53,604 nucleotides of DNA from Dipetalonema caudispina (GCA_013365325.1 JABVXV010000386.1:1-53604); one strand, 5' to 3'. Counted from the first letter of the stretch, positions 27,800 through 43,247 are shown. The notes: generated by a model from the sequence alone, not told the origin. Made by a program: numbers and translations.

Positions 27800-30700
27800 T
27801 GTAAATTCAAATAGCTGTATTGCGAAAGTACCAATGTTTAACTTAAACGAATCTTCGATGTTATTTCTCTATCTGTCATAAATATATTTATGTGGCATAA
27901 TGTCTTCATTATCGAAATTTCAATTATATTCTTCTCTATGAAAATTTTACTGAAACGAATAAATGAAAAAATAGGCTGACACGATCATAAATCGATACGT
28001 CGATATTAATAAATTGATGGATCAAAATATGAAATGAAGCAGAGAGGCAAATTTGAGATTATATGGTATCTTTTTTCTTATTCAGGTTTCATTCAAATGT
28101 AGGATATAGTAGGATATCTCGGTACTACGGGGAAATGATTATTGTCAAATCTAGCTATCTGATCTGCCCTTTTCTTTCTGGGCCTATTTTTACAATTATA
28201 AAAGATTTTTTCTTGGATCGCCGTTGATCAAACGTATTGTGATAAACCATATCTGTTTAATTATGAATAATTCATTCCTACGACAATTCTCAATCCAATT
28301 CAATTTATTTACATTTTGACACAACGTATGTACGCCTAAGCATCATCGTAGAATAAAAAAATTACGTGATACATGTTTGAAATACCATTGATTTACGTCA
28401 TATATCATTCTGGAAAAATGATGACCTTTGTCATCTTTTTGTAACTTCTTTAAGAGATTTAGTGCCAGATCAAATGAAGTATATAATCAAAAAAAAAAAA
28501 AAATATTTCTGAATAAGTTCAATTCTTGCAAATCTTCGACGGCAACTTTTTGTTTTCAATTTTAAATAGTAATTTGAAATTTATCTGGTCTGTCAAACGT
28601 TCCAAATGCCCGTTGGATATTTATCAAATAGTCAGAATTGAATAAAACCTATCAAATTAATATACCCCACAAGTTTACTTTAACCTTACTGATCTTTGTT
28701 ACACATACATTTCATTATCATTTTTCCATATAATATCTTGTGCTTTTGTAGGATAGAACTGAATTACTAATAAAATAAAATATTTTTTATTTTCCTCTGA
28801 TCTTTGTCTAATCTAGAATGATAATAAAATTGGTAGCAGTGATAAATTAGCAAATAATTATTATAAGAAATAAGTATGTGTCAGTTAATTTTTATAAATA
28901 TGCATGTGACAATTATTTTAATAATTAAGAGTTGAAAAGTAATAATAAATCTTAATTTAGTTTTCTTTTCTTCTTTTTCAAGTTTGATTTGATATTGTGT
29001 TTAAATTAATTGCAGTTAAATCACATTTATCGATTTATATAATGGTATTCTTATAATTTTTCAATTTTTTTTGATTTTTTTAGAAATTTCTTTTAGATTA
29101 AGCTATTTTTGTCATAGTTTGATAAAAGTGATGGAAATATATTGGTGGAAGCGATATGAAAATGATTTTAACTGATGCTTATGTGGAAGGAAATTGTAAT
29201 TCGATATGAATACGAAAGAAAGAGAATTTTTATGATACAACGTATCATCGTATCATCGAAAATTCTTCTCATAAAAAAACATATTTGAAGGAACAATTGT
29301 GCCATCAATAATTTTTCCTCTATCATCCCCATTTTATTGTGCACTTAAAAGCTAGCTAATAAATATAACCATTTGAAAATTATTTAAAAATTTTCCGATT
29401 CTGCAAAACACTATAAAATTTAATCAGAATTTTATTCCTTGTAACAAATGTGCTAAATTTCACTGTAACATAGTTTTTCTTTCCTTTAACAATAAATAAA
29501 CTATAATTCATGCCAATGATTTTTGGCATAAATTTTTAAAATCTCATGGATTTGTCTACTTTCATTTTTAAATCAAACTAACGCCATGAAATTTGAACTA
29601 TTTTTCAATACCGAAAATTGGAAGCATTCATTTATTTTTGAAAATTCGGCTGTTTCAGTTTTAGACGATATTATGTGCAATAAAAATTTAATTTTATAAT
29701 TATTTAAATGTCCTAATTAAATCACAAACTGTTGGTCGAATAATAACTATTATCAACCAAGATATTATAACTAATAATTAATGAATAAACTAGGGTTAAA
29801 ATTATCTGAATTAAATTTTTTTAAACCATTTTTATTATTTTCTTCACGAAATTAATGCAAAATTGAAGCTGAAAACAATTAAATGATACGCTAATTAGTA
29901 TAAATAACTTTTATTATCGATTAATAATAGTAAAAAAGATATATTTGCAACGGTTTAAAGGAAGTCTGATAATGTTGTTGACATTATTCGGGAATTATTT
30001 TTTCCATCCCTCAAACGAATGATGCCGGCTTAATTTGAAGTTAAACAATAATTAACAATCCAAACCAAAAATTGAGGTTATTTTTCCGGAGGATTGGAGT
30101 TGTCAACGATGGATAGGTATATTTATACGGTTGAATGTTTCATCTTTTATCTTTTTACCATCATTACCTTTTCCTGTTAATGGGACTGGTCACCTATCGT
30201 CGGTTATCCTTTTTCATTTCATCCATGGCACCAACTAATTATCGTAAAACGATGAATACAATAAGTATACCTCTTGGAACTAAATATAAATCATTAAAAT
30301 ATACGTGGTAATCCATTTTATTTTGAATTTAATGATTGCTAATATCTGATCTGCCGTTGCCGTTATCTGTATTTGTTTCCTTATATCTTCTGATATTTAT
30401 TTTACAAAATATAAATCAACAGAATTCATGTGGAAATTGATAATATCACACATCATTAGCATATTTAAATTAAAGTTAAAAATTACTTTCATTCGATTTA
30501 TAATTATCGTTCTTTTCTTCATCTTTTCGATATAATTACTTTTTCAAACAAAGAAAAAGTTTATTAGAATTGTTAGATAATTTGCAAAATTTGATCATAT
30601 TCGAAATTACACTGCAAAATATGCTTGAAACAGAAAAAAAAAGGAAAAAACTAATGTTTTAGACTTAACTTTGTGCTAATAAATTTCAAATTTCCATCTC

Positions 30701-32466
30701 GAATATATAAGGTAATTTTAATATACAAAAAATGAGGAAGCCCAATTTGAATAGTATTGTTAAGCCTTTGTGGTTGGCCAAATTATTCAACTTAATTAGT
30801 TGCAAATTAGCCGCCGCTTAATTAAAAAGTAATTTTTAGTAATATAAATCTCGTTTTTCACTAAATTTAATTTATCTTTGTATCATTTATTTCTCATAAA
30901 ATATTGAAATCAGAAACGATAGGGTTCATTAATGAAAATAAGAAAAGTGAGTAAAGTAAATAGGTAAGATCATCATCAAATAAAACGATGAATCTTCAAC
31001 AATTGCTCATTCATATTATAAGTAAATTCTAAATCTGAAAAATGATGAAATTAATTTCAATAAAATTGGAAAAATGGAAAGGAGGAAAAATACAGTTCGA
31101 TTAATTATCTGACCTTTGATCTCCGCTACAAACTTTATTTGTTGACTTTATCACTACTACTATGAAACCAATTATGCTTTAATACGACAAGGAAGTGGAT
31201 AATCGGTAATTTTTTTCTGTATCAACAATGATGCATAATTTGGCTTAGATCTAGCTTTATCTCTGACTGAAAACAATGTTCACTTCATACATTTCATATA
31301 TCAGTTATTCATTACTAATATTATTTTTCAGATAAACTATTTGGCCGTCATAATACTTTCGTTCTGATATGATAGCTTAAATCAAAAGTTCAAATGACAA
31401 AAATATTTTGTTGCCTTGAAATAAAAAATGATGCTTCATTTCTCTAAGTAATTTAAAATCTCTCATTATGTTCATTTCTCTTTTTTTTTTAATGCAAGCA
31501 TTACTCGAGATCAAATTAAATTATTTTCCAAGCGAGAATTATAGCTTATATTGTTTCTCATTCAATTTAATCAGTCTAATTTAATTCCAGTAAACTTCAT
31601 ATCTCTCAATCTGAATTAAAAATTTTCCATAGGTCTTAAATTAACGAAACTTTTTCAATTTGCTGAAATTTTTCCTCTTACTTTGGTATCTCTCCAAAAA
31701 ATCTAAAATTGGTTAACCAAAGATTACTCTTGCCTATGCTACTTTAATCTAATTTTACCATTTTTTCTCTCCCACAAAAAATTTCATCCCGAAATTATAC
31801 AAATTCTTATTTTTTCCACAATGAATTAGCTCCCTTAGAATTTGTTTTTCTTTATTTTACCATTAAATATACTAAAAAAAAAATGATATGACATTTAAAA
31901 TTTCAGCATTATAACTTTAAAATGTTATATTTTTAAAAAAAAAATATAATGAACAATATTTCTAAAATATGAAAAATACTGAAATCTTTTTTTCTTCTTA
32001 AAAAAAAAACCGGAAACAGAAGTAGACTAATGTTTCTAAAAGCCCCAATGGATTTATACAACTAAATTTTCTTTTTCCAACTTCATTTTTGAAATATTCA
32101 TTTCCCAATTTTGAAAAAAAATAAAAAAAAAGAAAAGAAGAAAAATGATGAAGAAATATATTGTCTTTTTTTGAACAATCATATCATCATAATATTTTTA
32201 CCATTAAATATACTATTGTAATTTTTTATATAAATTCGTTGAAATAATTCCTTACGTAATATTTCCTTAACAATTAATCCAATGTAACTCTTACGTGAAA
32301 TGTGACGTATACATACGATTAATGTAACTATCAGAAATAAATTTCAAAATATATTTGTGAATGTATTTTTTATATATTTCATGGATGAAATTTTCATTCA
32401 TTTGCTTAAAAATTAATCAAAGAATTTTTACAAGTGGGCATGCAAAGGCTTATCTAATCCCTTCCT

Positions 32467-32588
32467 TTTTTTTCTCTCTCTCTCTCTTTTCTTTCCAATT
32501 GCACAAGCTTCCCTCCCAAAAACCTCTTCAAACTTAATCATCATCATCATCATCATCATCATTATCATCATCATCATCATCATTATCA
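32467..32588. repeat. (CT)n and (ATC)n microsatellites
   Basis: A CT-rich tract (about 32472-32490) is followed by an ATC trinucleotide tract (about 32536-32588) with TTATC interruptions. Confidence 0.85.
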
Positions 32589-33101
32589 TTCCTAAATTAT
32601 TCATACATTTTTATTATTATTTGGCTCAGACAGGAGCCATTTACTTTTCATTCGTCAATCATTACAATTGGCGCCAAATTGTCGTTAAGTAGGATGGAAA
32701 AAAAAAAAAGCCGAAAAGTAGCCATCAATATAATGAGCTAATTCGAAATGATGACCCATATTTACCAACTATTGGTCATTTTAATTCATATTGGAAAGAA
32801 AACGAAATGATTGATAATAAATATGAATTATTTTTCAAATTTTAAAATTCATTTCTTGTCCATTTTATTATCCTTCTGTTCATTTATTCCATTGCAAAAA
32901 AAAACTTTCACCATTGTTTATGCAAAACTTTAATACTTATGTTTACACATTATTATGTTAAAATATGCCAATAACAATTTTCTCCCTCAATTTTTTCCTC
33001 TCCGAAATACTTCCTCATCCTTTCATCTTTCCAAGATAATATATTTTTTTGAACTTTTAATAAAAATTCTTCCCATACGAATTCGTTCCTGCAGAAATTT
33101 T

Positions 33102-33190
33102 TTTACTAAAGTATATTGCGTAATTCAGTTGTTTACTAAATTATGTTGTGTAATTTAATTATCTATTAAATTGAATTGCATAACTTTAAA
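33102..33190. repeat. Three copies of a 30-bp tandem repeat
   Basis: Units at 33102-33131, 33132-33161 and 33162-33190 follow the pattern T.TACTAAA.TATATTG.GTAATTCAGTT, with increasing divergence. Confidence 0.7.
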
Positions 33191-35117
33191 AATGTTATTA
33201 AAGTGTGATATTTTAGCCATTCCATGTTTCCTTGACCCCTTTTTTTACATGCTTTATGACCTTATATGACATGAGAATCAATTGCAAAATTTCATGCAAT
33301 ATGTTTATCCATGAATAAGATGAAAATCTTGAAATATTGATTTGAACATTTCTGTATACTTTCGTATTTCTAATCTACTTTTTTTTTTCTGAAGAAAAAG
33401 TTTTTAAAATTTCAAAATTATCTCTTTGAATTTTAATCTCATAATTATAGTTTTAATTACCATTATATTGGAAACCTTATTTAATACTCTGACTGCTTTT
33501 TGTTCAACTAATAAAAGAATTAATTAAGCCTCACCTATTACCTATTACTACATTTGGTTGATACTTTTTTTTTTCGGGTTCTATTATAGTCGTAATGTTG
33601 TTAATGTTGCTATAAAAATGCTTATTAGTTTTATAAGATGTACCCGAACCCTTTTTTAATAAATCGATGAATTTATAATTTCCACAGATATTTCTAGATA
33701 AATAATTAAAATTTGTTAAATGGAAAAGTATGAAACAAATGCATTGTTTCATATTTATCGCCGATCTTTAAAATCTCATTTTTTTTTTTTTCTTTTCAAT
33801 TTTGGCTAACTTTTTTTTCCTCCTATTTCGAAATTTTTTGCTTTTACCATTTAAAAAAGTGAAAAATAAATGATGGAAGTTTCAATTTCGATACTCATAA
33901 TGAATGGAATAACTTTTAGTTTTTTTGTTAAATGGAAGTTTAAAGTTTAAATCCCTCTCGTACAATTTATAATCCTCACAATTTTTCTGCTCCGCAAATT
34001 TCATCATTACTTAACAAATTGCCAACAAAAACAAAAAAGAAAAAAAAAAGAAAAAAAAAAGAAGAGAAATACTTGTTTAGCTTAACATCTCTTTCATTCT
34101 ATTTTTTCTCTCATCAATAAAAGTTCATTTAGCTCAACTAACATTTTAAGTGCTTGGCTTCTTTTGTTCTTTTTTTTTTTTGATCTCTCTGTTAATAATA
34201 TCACAAATAATATTTGATGAAATTGATATTTAAATGATTTGAATGTTAAATCAATAATTAATTTGTTTCACATAATCTTTTCAATTTTTTTTTATAATTC
34301 ACTAAAACAAAAGAAAAAAAAAAGAAGTAACTGTTCAATTACATAAAATAAAAACGATTTTATCGTTTTTAAATGTCATTCTTCCTAAAAACTGTTGCTA
34401 TCATTAAAATGTTCATTCAAATTATCAATCTATACAATGATTACGAATGAATAATATTGATTTTTTTTCATTTTTATGTATAAAAGCAACGATTATCGAT
34501 TTTTTTTTTTTTTTTTTTGTCTTAAACAAATATTGTATTATTTTAAATTTAACAATAACTTTTAAAAATCAATACTTTTTTAATTTACCTTTAGCTAATT
34601 ATTAATGCTTCTATATTATTGATTTTCTTTCTAATAGATTCTATTTTTCTTTTTTAAATCTTTCCATATATCGGGTACTTTCATGAAATAACGATTATTT
34701 ATAATGTACAACAATAAAGCATAATATAGCAGTTATAATTATAATAATTATAATTACGATTACAGAAATTATTAATCGGTTAAAATAAATTAATTACTGT
34801 TCGACTTTTGCAATAAATTTTTTTTTATTCTCTTGATTAAATAGGTGTAATTTTTTTGCATTTCCTCTATTCATCTCTGATTGACCATTAAATGTATATG
34901 GTCAGTGAAACGTAAAAGTCTTAGGTCAGCCATTTACTTTTCTTTTTTTTTTTTTTTTTTTTGTGGAAGATGGGAACTTTTGATAGAAATTACCATCAAT
35001 GTGTCCCACACTTACCTACCTATCTCTGATCATTAATTGTGTCTAATAGATTTATGGGATTGCATTGAATGATAAGACTTTATGGCTGTGAATTTTATCT
35101 TAATAATTCTCGATTCA

Positions 35118-35193
35118 TCATTCATCATTCATCATCATCATTATCATCATCATTATTACTATCATCTATAACATTCATCATCATCATCATCAT
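35118..35193. repeat. (ATC)n microsatellite
   Basis: An ATC/TTATC trinucleotide tract in two blocks, with His/Ser/Ile-type spurious frames. Confidence 0.88.
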
Positions 35194-37224
35194 CTCTAAA
35201 TGGATGAATAAAAAAAATTCAATGATAAAAGAGTCTCTTATTATTGTATTATTATTTTAATAAAATTAATTGTTTAGTTACAACAACAAAATACTTAATT
35301 GTATGCTATGCTAATAAGAATAATGAAGGAAAAAAAAAAACTTAACTTTTATTTTAAAAAAAGAAAACTATCATAGTATTCTGTTTGTTTGTTAAAACAG
35401 TAATATATGAAAATTTTCAATATTATATCAATGATATTATTGCATGGAATATATTTTAGTGCCATTTATGCCATTTAAAATTCTATCAAATAATTTTTTT
35501 TTTTTTTTTAAGCTCATTATATAGTTCTTATCTACCATTTATGCTTTTATTAGACTAATTAATTTTTTCATTTTTTGATATCATTATTACCATTTATTAA
35601 CTACTATTTGAATTGCTACTGCTTGCTTTTTTTCACCTTTATTTTTTCTATCAATGATATCACTTTCAACATTGATGAAGAATATTTAACGATAAATTGC
35701 AACACTTACAATTAATGACATTCATTTGATATTAATTAAACACAATATAAACAAGAAAAAGGAAAAGCAAAAAAAAAAAAAAAAAAAATTCCACAATCTT
35801 TAGAATAAATTGTGAAAAATTTCTTCCTTTTTTCTTACATTAAATAATCAATCATTTAAAAATATTATATCGGAATAGCATGCATATTAATCAGGAAAAT
35901 TAAATTATTAAATATGTGAAAGCCAAAAAAGAAAAATTAAAGAAAATGAGTTAGTAATACTAATATAACTGCAATACATTAAAATTAGAAATAATAAATA
36001 TAAAATTGTCATATATTACTGTTACTCCCAAATATTAAGTATTTTTCGAAGAATTTATTTGTTTGTTTGTTTATTTTTTCAATTAATTTTTTAATATCAA
36101 ATCTTATTTCTTCTCTCATGCTAAGCAATAACAGTCAGTCACCTATTAATATGTAAAATATGTTCTTTCCTTGACCTCTTGGTAACAAAAATGAACCCAT
36201 TACTTGTGGTTATCCTCAAATGTGTCATTTACGACACACCATAATCGTTATCTGCATGGTACTATGCGTATCCAACCCATCTTATAATACATTTTATAAC
36301 CCAAATAATTCCTTCTTTCATTTTTTCTTTTCTTTTTTTATTCTTAATAACAAGCCATTATCATTCCAACGATGCTATACATTATAATAAAATATTATAA
36401 TAAAAATTTGCAATTAGCTTTTTCGAAAGTTCATTTTTACAATTCAACAATATTTTTAAATATATGCATGAAATTTAATCTGAAATCCATCAGCAGAAAT
36501 AATAGCTAATCTTTTATAATTTTATTTGAAATATTAAAAATGGAATGTTTTAAATTTTATAATAGTTAATAGATTATTATTATTATTTAAGCATATCATT
36601 AATTTGATTTTGCAACAAGTCGTAAAGAAATATATAAATGGAATTACGAGAAAACGTACAACTTAGGTAACAAGTGTAGAATCGAATTTGATACATAAAT
36701 TAATGTAATAAGTTATGGTACAACATTTTGAACTTTTCATGTCAAAATATTTAATAATTCTCGTTGAGCAGCTTAATTTATCTTATAATTTTTAAATAAA
36801 ATTTCTAAAATCCCTTTATAATTTGAATATATTTATTGATTGCTACATATTTTTATTTCAAGTACATAACCAAATGTTGACCATTAAAATGTATGCATAA
36901 GTGATGTTTGAAGGATAGGATAAGTGCAGATCTTAAAGATATTATTGTGAAGGTTATACTTTCTACTATTGTTAAAATACAACAATACAGTAATTGTAAT
37001 ATCTGTCACATTTATTTATGCTAATTTTAGTATAAATGCAAAATGTGTAAATTAGATCGATGCATCATAATTCAACTTGGTTTTATTTACAATTTGATGG
37101 AAATTATTTTGATGGTACCATAAAGATAAGACCATTGTCATCCACTTACTATTCTATTCATCATATTTCCATCCATTATCAACTTCAATAGCACGGGTAA
37201 ATTATTATCGCTCAAAACTTTTTC

Positions 37225-37343
37225 AACTTTCGCCTAATTAGATTTTCTTTGATAAACTTTCGGTTAATTAAACTTTGTTCAGTCAATTTTCGCATAATTA
37301 AACTTTGTTTGGTCAAAAGTTTCACTTAATTGAACTTTGCTTC
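37225..37343. repeat. Four copies of a roughly 31-bp tandem repeat
   Basis: The units share ACTTTCGC.TAATTA.A followed by TTTGTT.GTCAA; the CTTTCG/TTTTCG marker recurs every 30-33 bases. Divergence between neighbours is about 15-25% by eye. Confidence 0.7.
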
Positions 37344-40300
37344 AAAATCGTTTATCAAAGTCATGATGGAAATTTTGTGCGCCTGCGTATGTAAAATAAC
37401 GAAATGAATTATCCAATCTCAGTTTTTCCTGCATAAAACAATCATATTTATTGAATTATTCTACCAATTAATTTATTTATAGATTACAAAATCGTTTGTC
37501 ACATATTAGTATCCTTTCCTTTCTTCATTTTGAATTTCAAATTTGTATTCGTTTTTTTTTTTTCAGAAAAAAATTTCAACAATTTACGTTTTAGTTTCCA
37601 ATTCTTGCTTTTTCCTATTCCATTTCGAATTCCTGGCACAACATTCTTTTGTTTGAACTTTTTTATTTTTTTTTTTTTTTTTTTTTTTTATAATCTTTTC
37701 ATTTTACTAAACCAATTGGTATTCAAAAGGCTTTCTTCATTTTAACAAATTTTTCCTATTTATTGCTCAAAAATTCACTTTCTTGCACTTATTGATCATG
37801 ATAAAATTTCTCTTTTATTTATTTCTTCGCCTTCAATTTTACCTGTAATTATTAGTTGATTAATGCATACCTATATGTCTGTAATAATTGGAAAAATGCA
37901 CTTAAATGTTATATTTTAAATTGAATTTTTGATTAAAAAAAAATTGAATCACATTTAAGAAAATACATTTTTGGCCTATTTTGATGCAAGTATATTTTAT
38001 TTGAAATAATTATTCTTTTTCTTCTTTCTTTTTACCGCTAATTTTTCATACTTAAAATTTAATAGACTTCTTCCAACAACCATTATCTTTTCGTTTCTTT
38101 TTTTTGAAATCAATCCTGTCAAAGATATTTTATTTCATCTACACATATAACAAAATATTTATATGGAAATTTTACTTGTCCATTTTTGGATTACTTATCT
38201 AATACTGCAAAAAAAAGGTTGAGGAAGAAAATATCTGAGTAAAATGATTAGAATGAATGAATATACCATTTTCCTTTATCGCTTCCATTCTTTTATTTAC
38301 TGCAAAAAAAGAGAAAAAAAAAAGAAAAACGAAATTTATTTTTAACGAATAATTATTTGCTTTAATTAAATTCTTCGATATTTCCCATCATATTTGAAAA
38401 ATTCAATCTCTTTTTTTCCTTTTGCTTTTCGGTATTAAAACTTTTACCATCAACACTTTTTTTTCTAAACATTTTTAAAAACAAAAAAAAACTACTGAAT
38501 ATATGAAAACAAAAAATGTTTTTTCTTTCAACAATAAATATATTAAATTTATTAATCAGGTGAATGAAATGAAATTGAATAAGAAATACGGAAATTATGT
38601 TTTTAATGACTTCGTTCGGGAAATAATTGAAATTTGATTCCGGCATCGCGAACATTTCCTGTCAATCATGCAATAAGTATGAGAAGGCCTATATCTAATT
38701 ATCATTGTTGATAATGTATGATTTATGATTTAACTTTTTAAATTCATCGAATTGTAGTACCAATAACTTTTGTTGCATTAATTAGTTCGGAAAGTAATTT
38801 GAATACTTTAATTAAAGTGGGATAATTAACATCATGTATAAAAACACCAGCAATTTGTTAAATTTTCGAAAGTTTTGAAATCATTTTATTTAAATAACTT
38901 TTAAAAATTTTGTTTTTTCTTATAAACGCATTCATTAAAGTTGAAATACAAATATTTTTAAAATTTTATGAGATTGCAAAATTTACTTATTGAAAATATC
39001 ACTTTAAAAATTGCAACAACAATTTTCATGTTTGATTTTAGTAAAAATTTGATGTGAACTTTTCAGATTTTTTTCTCTTATCAATTTTTTTTTTTTTTTT
39101 TGAGAGAGAACGAAAAAGAAAAGAGGGAAAAAAATTCTTCAAACTTTTTAAATTTTATGCTACGACAACAAAAGACATTGATTTACTGTGGTTGTTTATT
39201 CCATTGAAAAAAGCCTTCAAAAGAAAGAAAGGAAATAAGCCAAAAGTTGACCATTTTTTTTTTTTTTTTATTTTTATTTTTGAATAAATCCAGAAGAGAC
39301 ACAGAAAAAATTTCCTTTGCTTTCGATGCAGTAGAAATGTAAATTAATAAAAATCAAATGCCTATTAAAATCATTTCTCTTCTTGAATTTAATTTTTTAT
39401 ATTAAATTTCCCTTTACTGATTGGATAAGGTAATAATATACAACCATTGCTGAGACAAGACATTAATTATGATCGAATCATTTTCTACCAAGAAATTCTT
39501 CGATTCAATCGATTATTGATAGGATGGTTATTATTATTTACAAATTATTGTCATAACAATTGATGATATATGTTGTGTTTTTCATTTATTGTACATACTT
39601 ATTTATTATTCATTTTTAAATGGTTTATTGTTGTTGAAGTTAACATTTGCTCATACAATTAGTTGTTTATTTGTTAATAATTTAGTTCAGAAAGAATTCA
39701 AATTTTTGCCTAACATTATTAATATACACTATCAGTACAATACAAATTTAAATGAAAAATGCTCTTTTAATACTTGGAAAGGAATTGGATAAATTCTAAA
39801 TTAAATTTAGAATTTATACAAATGAATTACCAAATGTCAGGGAAACATTTTCTAATTATCTTTCGCAAAAAATAAGGCAATTTCATTATTTCATCTCATT
39901 AAATTTACATTGTCTTTGTTAAGTTTTTTCACCATTTCTTCCTCTCCTACAATTTTTATTGCTAATTTATACAAATTATCACTCATCACTATTTCCATTA
40001 CACTATACATGACATCATTTATATCCTTAAAATTATTTTTTCTGTCTAAATTTTTCAGAAAATGTTAACTGAAGATGCAAAAGTAAAAATACCATTATCA
40101 TTTACTTTTTATTTTACAACAATTTCATCCAATTTTGATAGATTCGAAGACCACATGTTACAGGTTATATTCAGTATTTACTTCCAAATCGCATGATAAA
40201 GTTATACGATTGCAGTGCTGACCTTTACTGATGAAACTTACCTTGAGAAAGCAACTTTCCTATTTTTCTACCTGATAATTTTACTCAATTTCAAAATATC

Positions 40301-41795
40301 TATGAATTACCGTAAACAAATAATAAGCATAATGAAATAAATAATAGTAGACATGGTAATAATGAAATAATAATGATTATTATTATAGCAACAAAATAAT
40401 AATAATAATAACTATAAAGACAAAATAATAGAAAATATGTTTATTATTTCCTTAGTTTTCCAATTTGACTACCACATCTTTCATCTATTTAAAATTTCAA
40501 CCTGAATAATCAGTAAGCATTTCGTAAAATAATGGCAACATTCGAAAATTTAAAAGTTTACAACTCTTTTACTAAAATTTTTGTTGACAAACATCAGGCT
40601 GTTTAAAGCATATTAACAAGAGTTTTGATTTAAATTTTAAAAACTATAAGTTTAGTTGGAATTAAACTTAAACTGAAGTTGAAGAAAAATTTTGCAAATC
40701 ATTTTTGAATAAATTAAAAATTAAACTGAACGAGCTGATTTTTTATGCGATATACATCATTACCATGGTATTCGTTTGTAGTGTAATTCTTATACTTCAT
40801 ATTGAATATCGTCATATCATTTTCCCATTTCTAGAAATTATGGAAAGTCAATGAAGTTGAGGATTAATTCATACTTTCGATGTTATAATCGTAATCCAAA
40901 GATAATTAAATTTTTTTGGCAATGTTTTAAATTTTCCAATTTTTAGTTTTGTAATTCACTTCCTAAGAGAATAATAATCATTAGCTCTGCGATATTAGTT
41001 TTTTGAAATGGATGAGTTAAAATACTAGGATTAGCGGATTTGAGTATTGCGGCGCCTTTTAATTTCAATTAATGACCCTTGACCTATTTATTACACTTGA
41101 TTTGATAATGTAGCACTTGACTTCTCCTTGAGAAGTTCTTTTTTTTTAAATACAGTAGCTTAAGACAGCGGTACTAACTTACATGACTGATCTTATTCTT
41201 CAAATTTTTATTTCAACAACCTTCAATAATTCATGAACTTATAAGTGGTTGTTTGAAATTTAACTATGATTTTTGCCAAATTCAATAAATTGGACAAAAT
41301 TCAACCATTGTAAATGCTCGTTGTTGAAATCTTTTGACCTTTAATCGGATATGAATCATTCATTAATTAACGAATTTATATGTGAGAAAGAGAGAGAGGG
41401 AAAAAAAAGATAAGAAATAGATGCTGAGAAAATTCACTTAATGTATATTTGCTGTAATCACAAATGTATGTGGAAAATTTTAGGCTTTATTTGTTTGCGA
41501 TATAATTTCGGAATTTTCAAATAGCTATTTCAATGATGCACCGATAAGATAAAATCTAAAGTGTAAGGTCAATGATTATTCCAAAAATATATTCCTTCGC
41601 TTAACAATGTTTCATTGACCTTTTTTGTGTTGAAAAACTTAATATTTATTCCTAACGATTGATTCATCTCATTTTTGAAATATATATTATAATAAGTCTA
41701 ATTCAAATATGCACTGCCATGAGTTTTTGTTGGTTTTTGTGTTAATTATTAATTATTTTTCCATAATTGATCAAAATTCGTAGGATCATTGTGCC

Positions 41796-41830
41796 TTAAT
41801 AATAATAATAATAATTATTATTATTATTAA
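41796..41830. repeat. (AAT)n/(ATT)n self-complementary tract
   Basis: AAT repeats switch to ATT repeats mid-way, so each strand can fold into a long A-T hairpin. Confidence 0.85.
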
Positions 41831-42162
41831 ATGATATTCAATTCCAAAAGATTGGTTTCTGATCTTTTATTATATCCTATAATTGCTTAGTGTTTTGTTT
41901 TGTTGGCTGTTATAATTTTTAGCCCAGAAATTTAATTTTTCTCCAATAATAGCCTAAAAAGTTCATTTAATTTTGACGAAAAAAACGAGGGGGACGTTAA
42001 AACTTGCAAAAATTGATATTTTATTTTTAGGAAGTTTTTTGTCAATTCAAAAAATTTAGTAAGAATTTGGGAGCAATTAACATTTTGTTTCCTCTTTATC
42101 ATTACCATTTTTTTTTTTTTTATTCTAATAAAGTAATTTACGCTAACAGTTATTCGAATATC

Positions 42163-42217
42163 AGAGAGAAAAAAAAAACAGAAAGAGAAAGAAAGAGAGA
42201 GAGAGAGAGAGGGAGAG
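42163..42217. repeat. (GA)n purine tract
   Basis: A GA/AAAGAG tract that yields spurious Arg/Glu-rich frames on the plus strand and Ser/Leu-rich frames on the minus strand. Confidence 0.9.
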
Positions 42218-43183
42218 TAAGAAGATTGGATTGGGTTCTCAAAAATGATTGATGATGAAAGGGATCATTGAAATGGATAAAAGATTTAAGAATAAGTTTA
42301 ATATTACCATTAGAAAAGAAAAATGACAGAACTTGTGACAATTACTTAGTATTTCTCTTTACCTTTCTTCTTTTATCCACTCCTTAAATAACTTTTATTA
42401 TCATTGACCCGTGTTGGTACTTTTATGTTTGTTCATTTAGCTATAACTCAAATAACCCATTTATTTACATAATATCTTTACCGACTTTTGTTGCTATATT
42501 TGATTTAAAGAAGGAGAAAAAGATTAACAGTTATAGGATTTTGTGGAGAATTAGACAGCAAAAATGATGAATGATAGATATTTCCTGAACGTATTATGAT
42601 GGTTTTACGACCCCGGAAAAGGGAAAGTAAATAGCTCGACAACCTATTTGTAATGATCCATTCATTCGTCATCACCTTTCTTTCAGTCTTTCTTCGATTA
42701 AATCTGTTCAGTTCCTATTTGTTTTTTTTTTGACGGACTATTATTATCAAATCGGAATTCTCATATTCGTCCATCTTTCCTGATTAGACTATTCCTAATT
42801 TAAACGGAATATTCTCATATATTACCAATTGTTTGAATTTCATCACTATTCAAATATTTCAAATTCAAAAAACAAAAAAAAAAAAATGAAATTATATTAT
42901 ATTTTTTAGATTTATAAGGAAAAAATATATTAAATTTTCATTAGATTTTTTAGTTTTTAAATGAATTGAATTTTTTGGATTTATAAAAAAACGTTTCGAA
43001 AAAATTTATTAAAAATAATTTTAGCATAGTAATAAGTTTAATTTATGAATATGAAAGTAAAAAAAAAAAAAAAGAATTTGATTAATCGATCAAATGGCCA
43101 TTTATGTTATTGTTATCGTAATGTTTTTACCACCAGAAATTATACTTCAATACTTTAATCATTCATACATTCATCAATTGTTT

Positions 43184-43247
43184 CATCTGATAGTTTATGG
43201 CTCTTGGCAATTTAGCATCTGGTAGTTTATGGCTCTTGGCAACTTAG
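43184..43247. repeat. Recent 32-bp tandem duplication
   Basis: Units 43184-43215 and 43216-43247 differ at only two positions. They are much closer to each other than the units of neighbouring arrays, so this is a young duplication. Confidence 0.92.

Noticed and set aside
30223..30309. 28-codon frame starting MAPTNYRKTM
   Set aside because: It stops after 28 codons and has no acceptor or partner exon.
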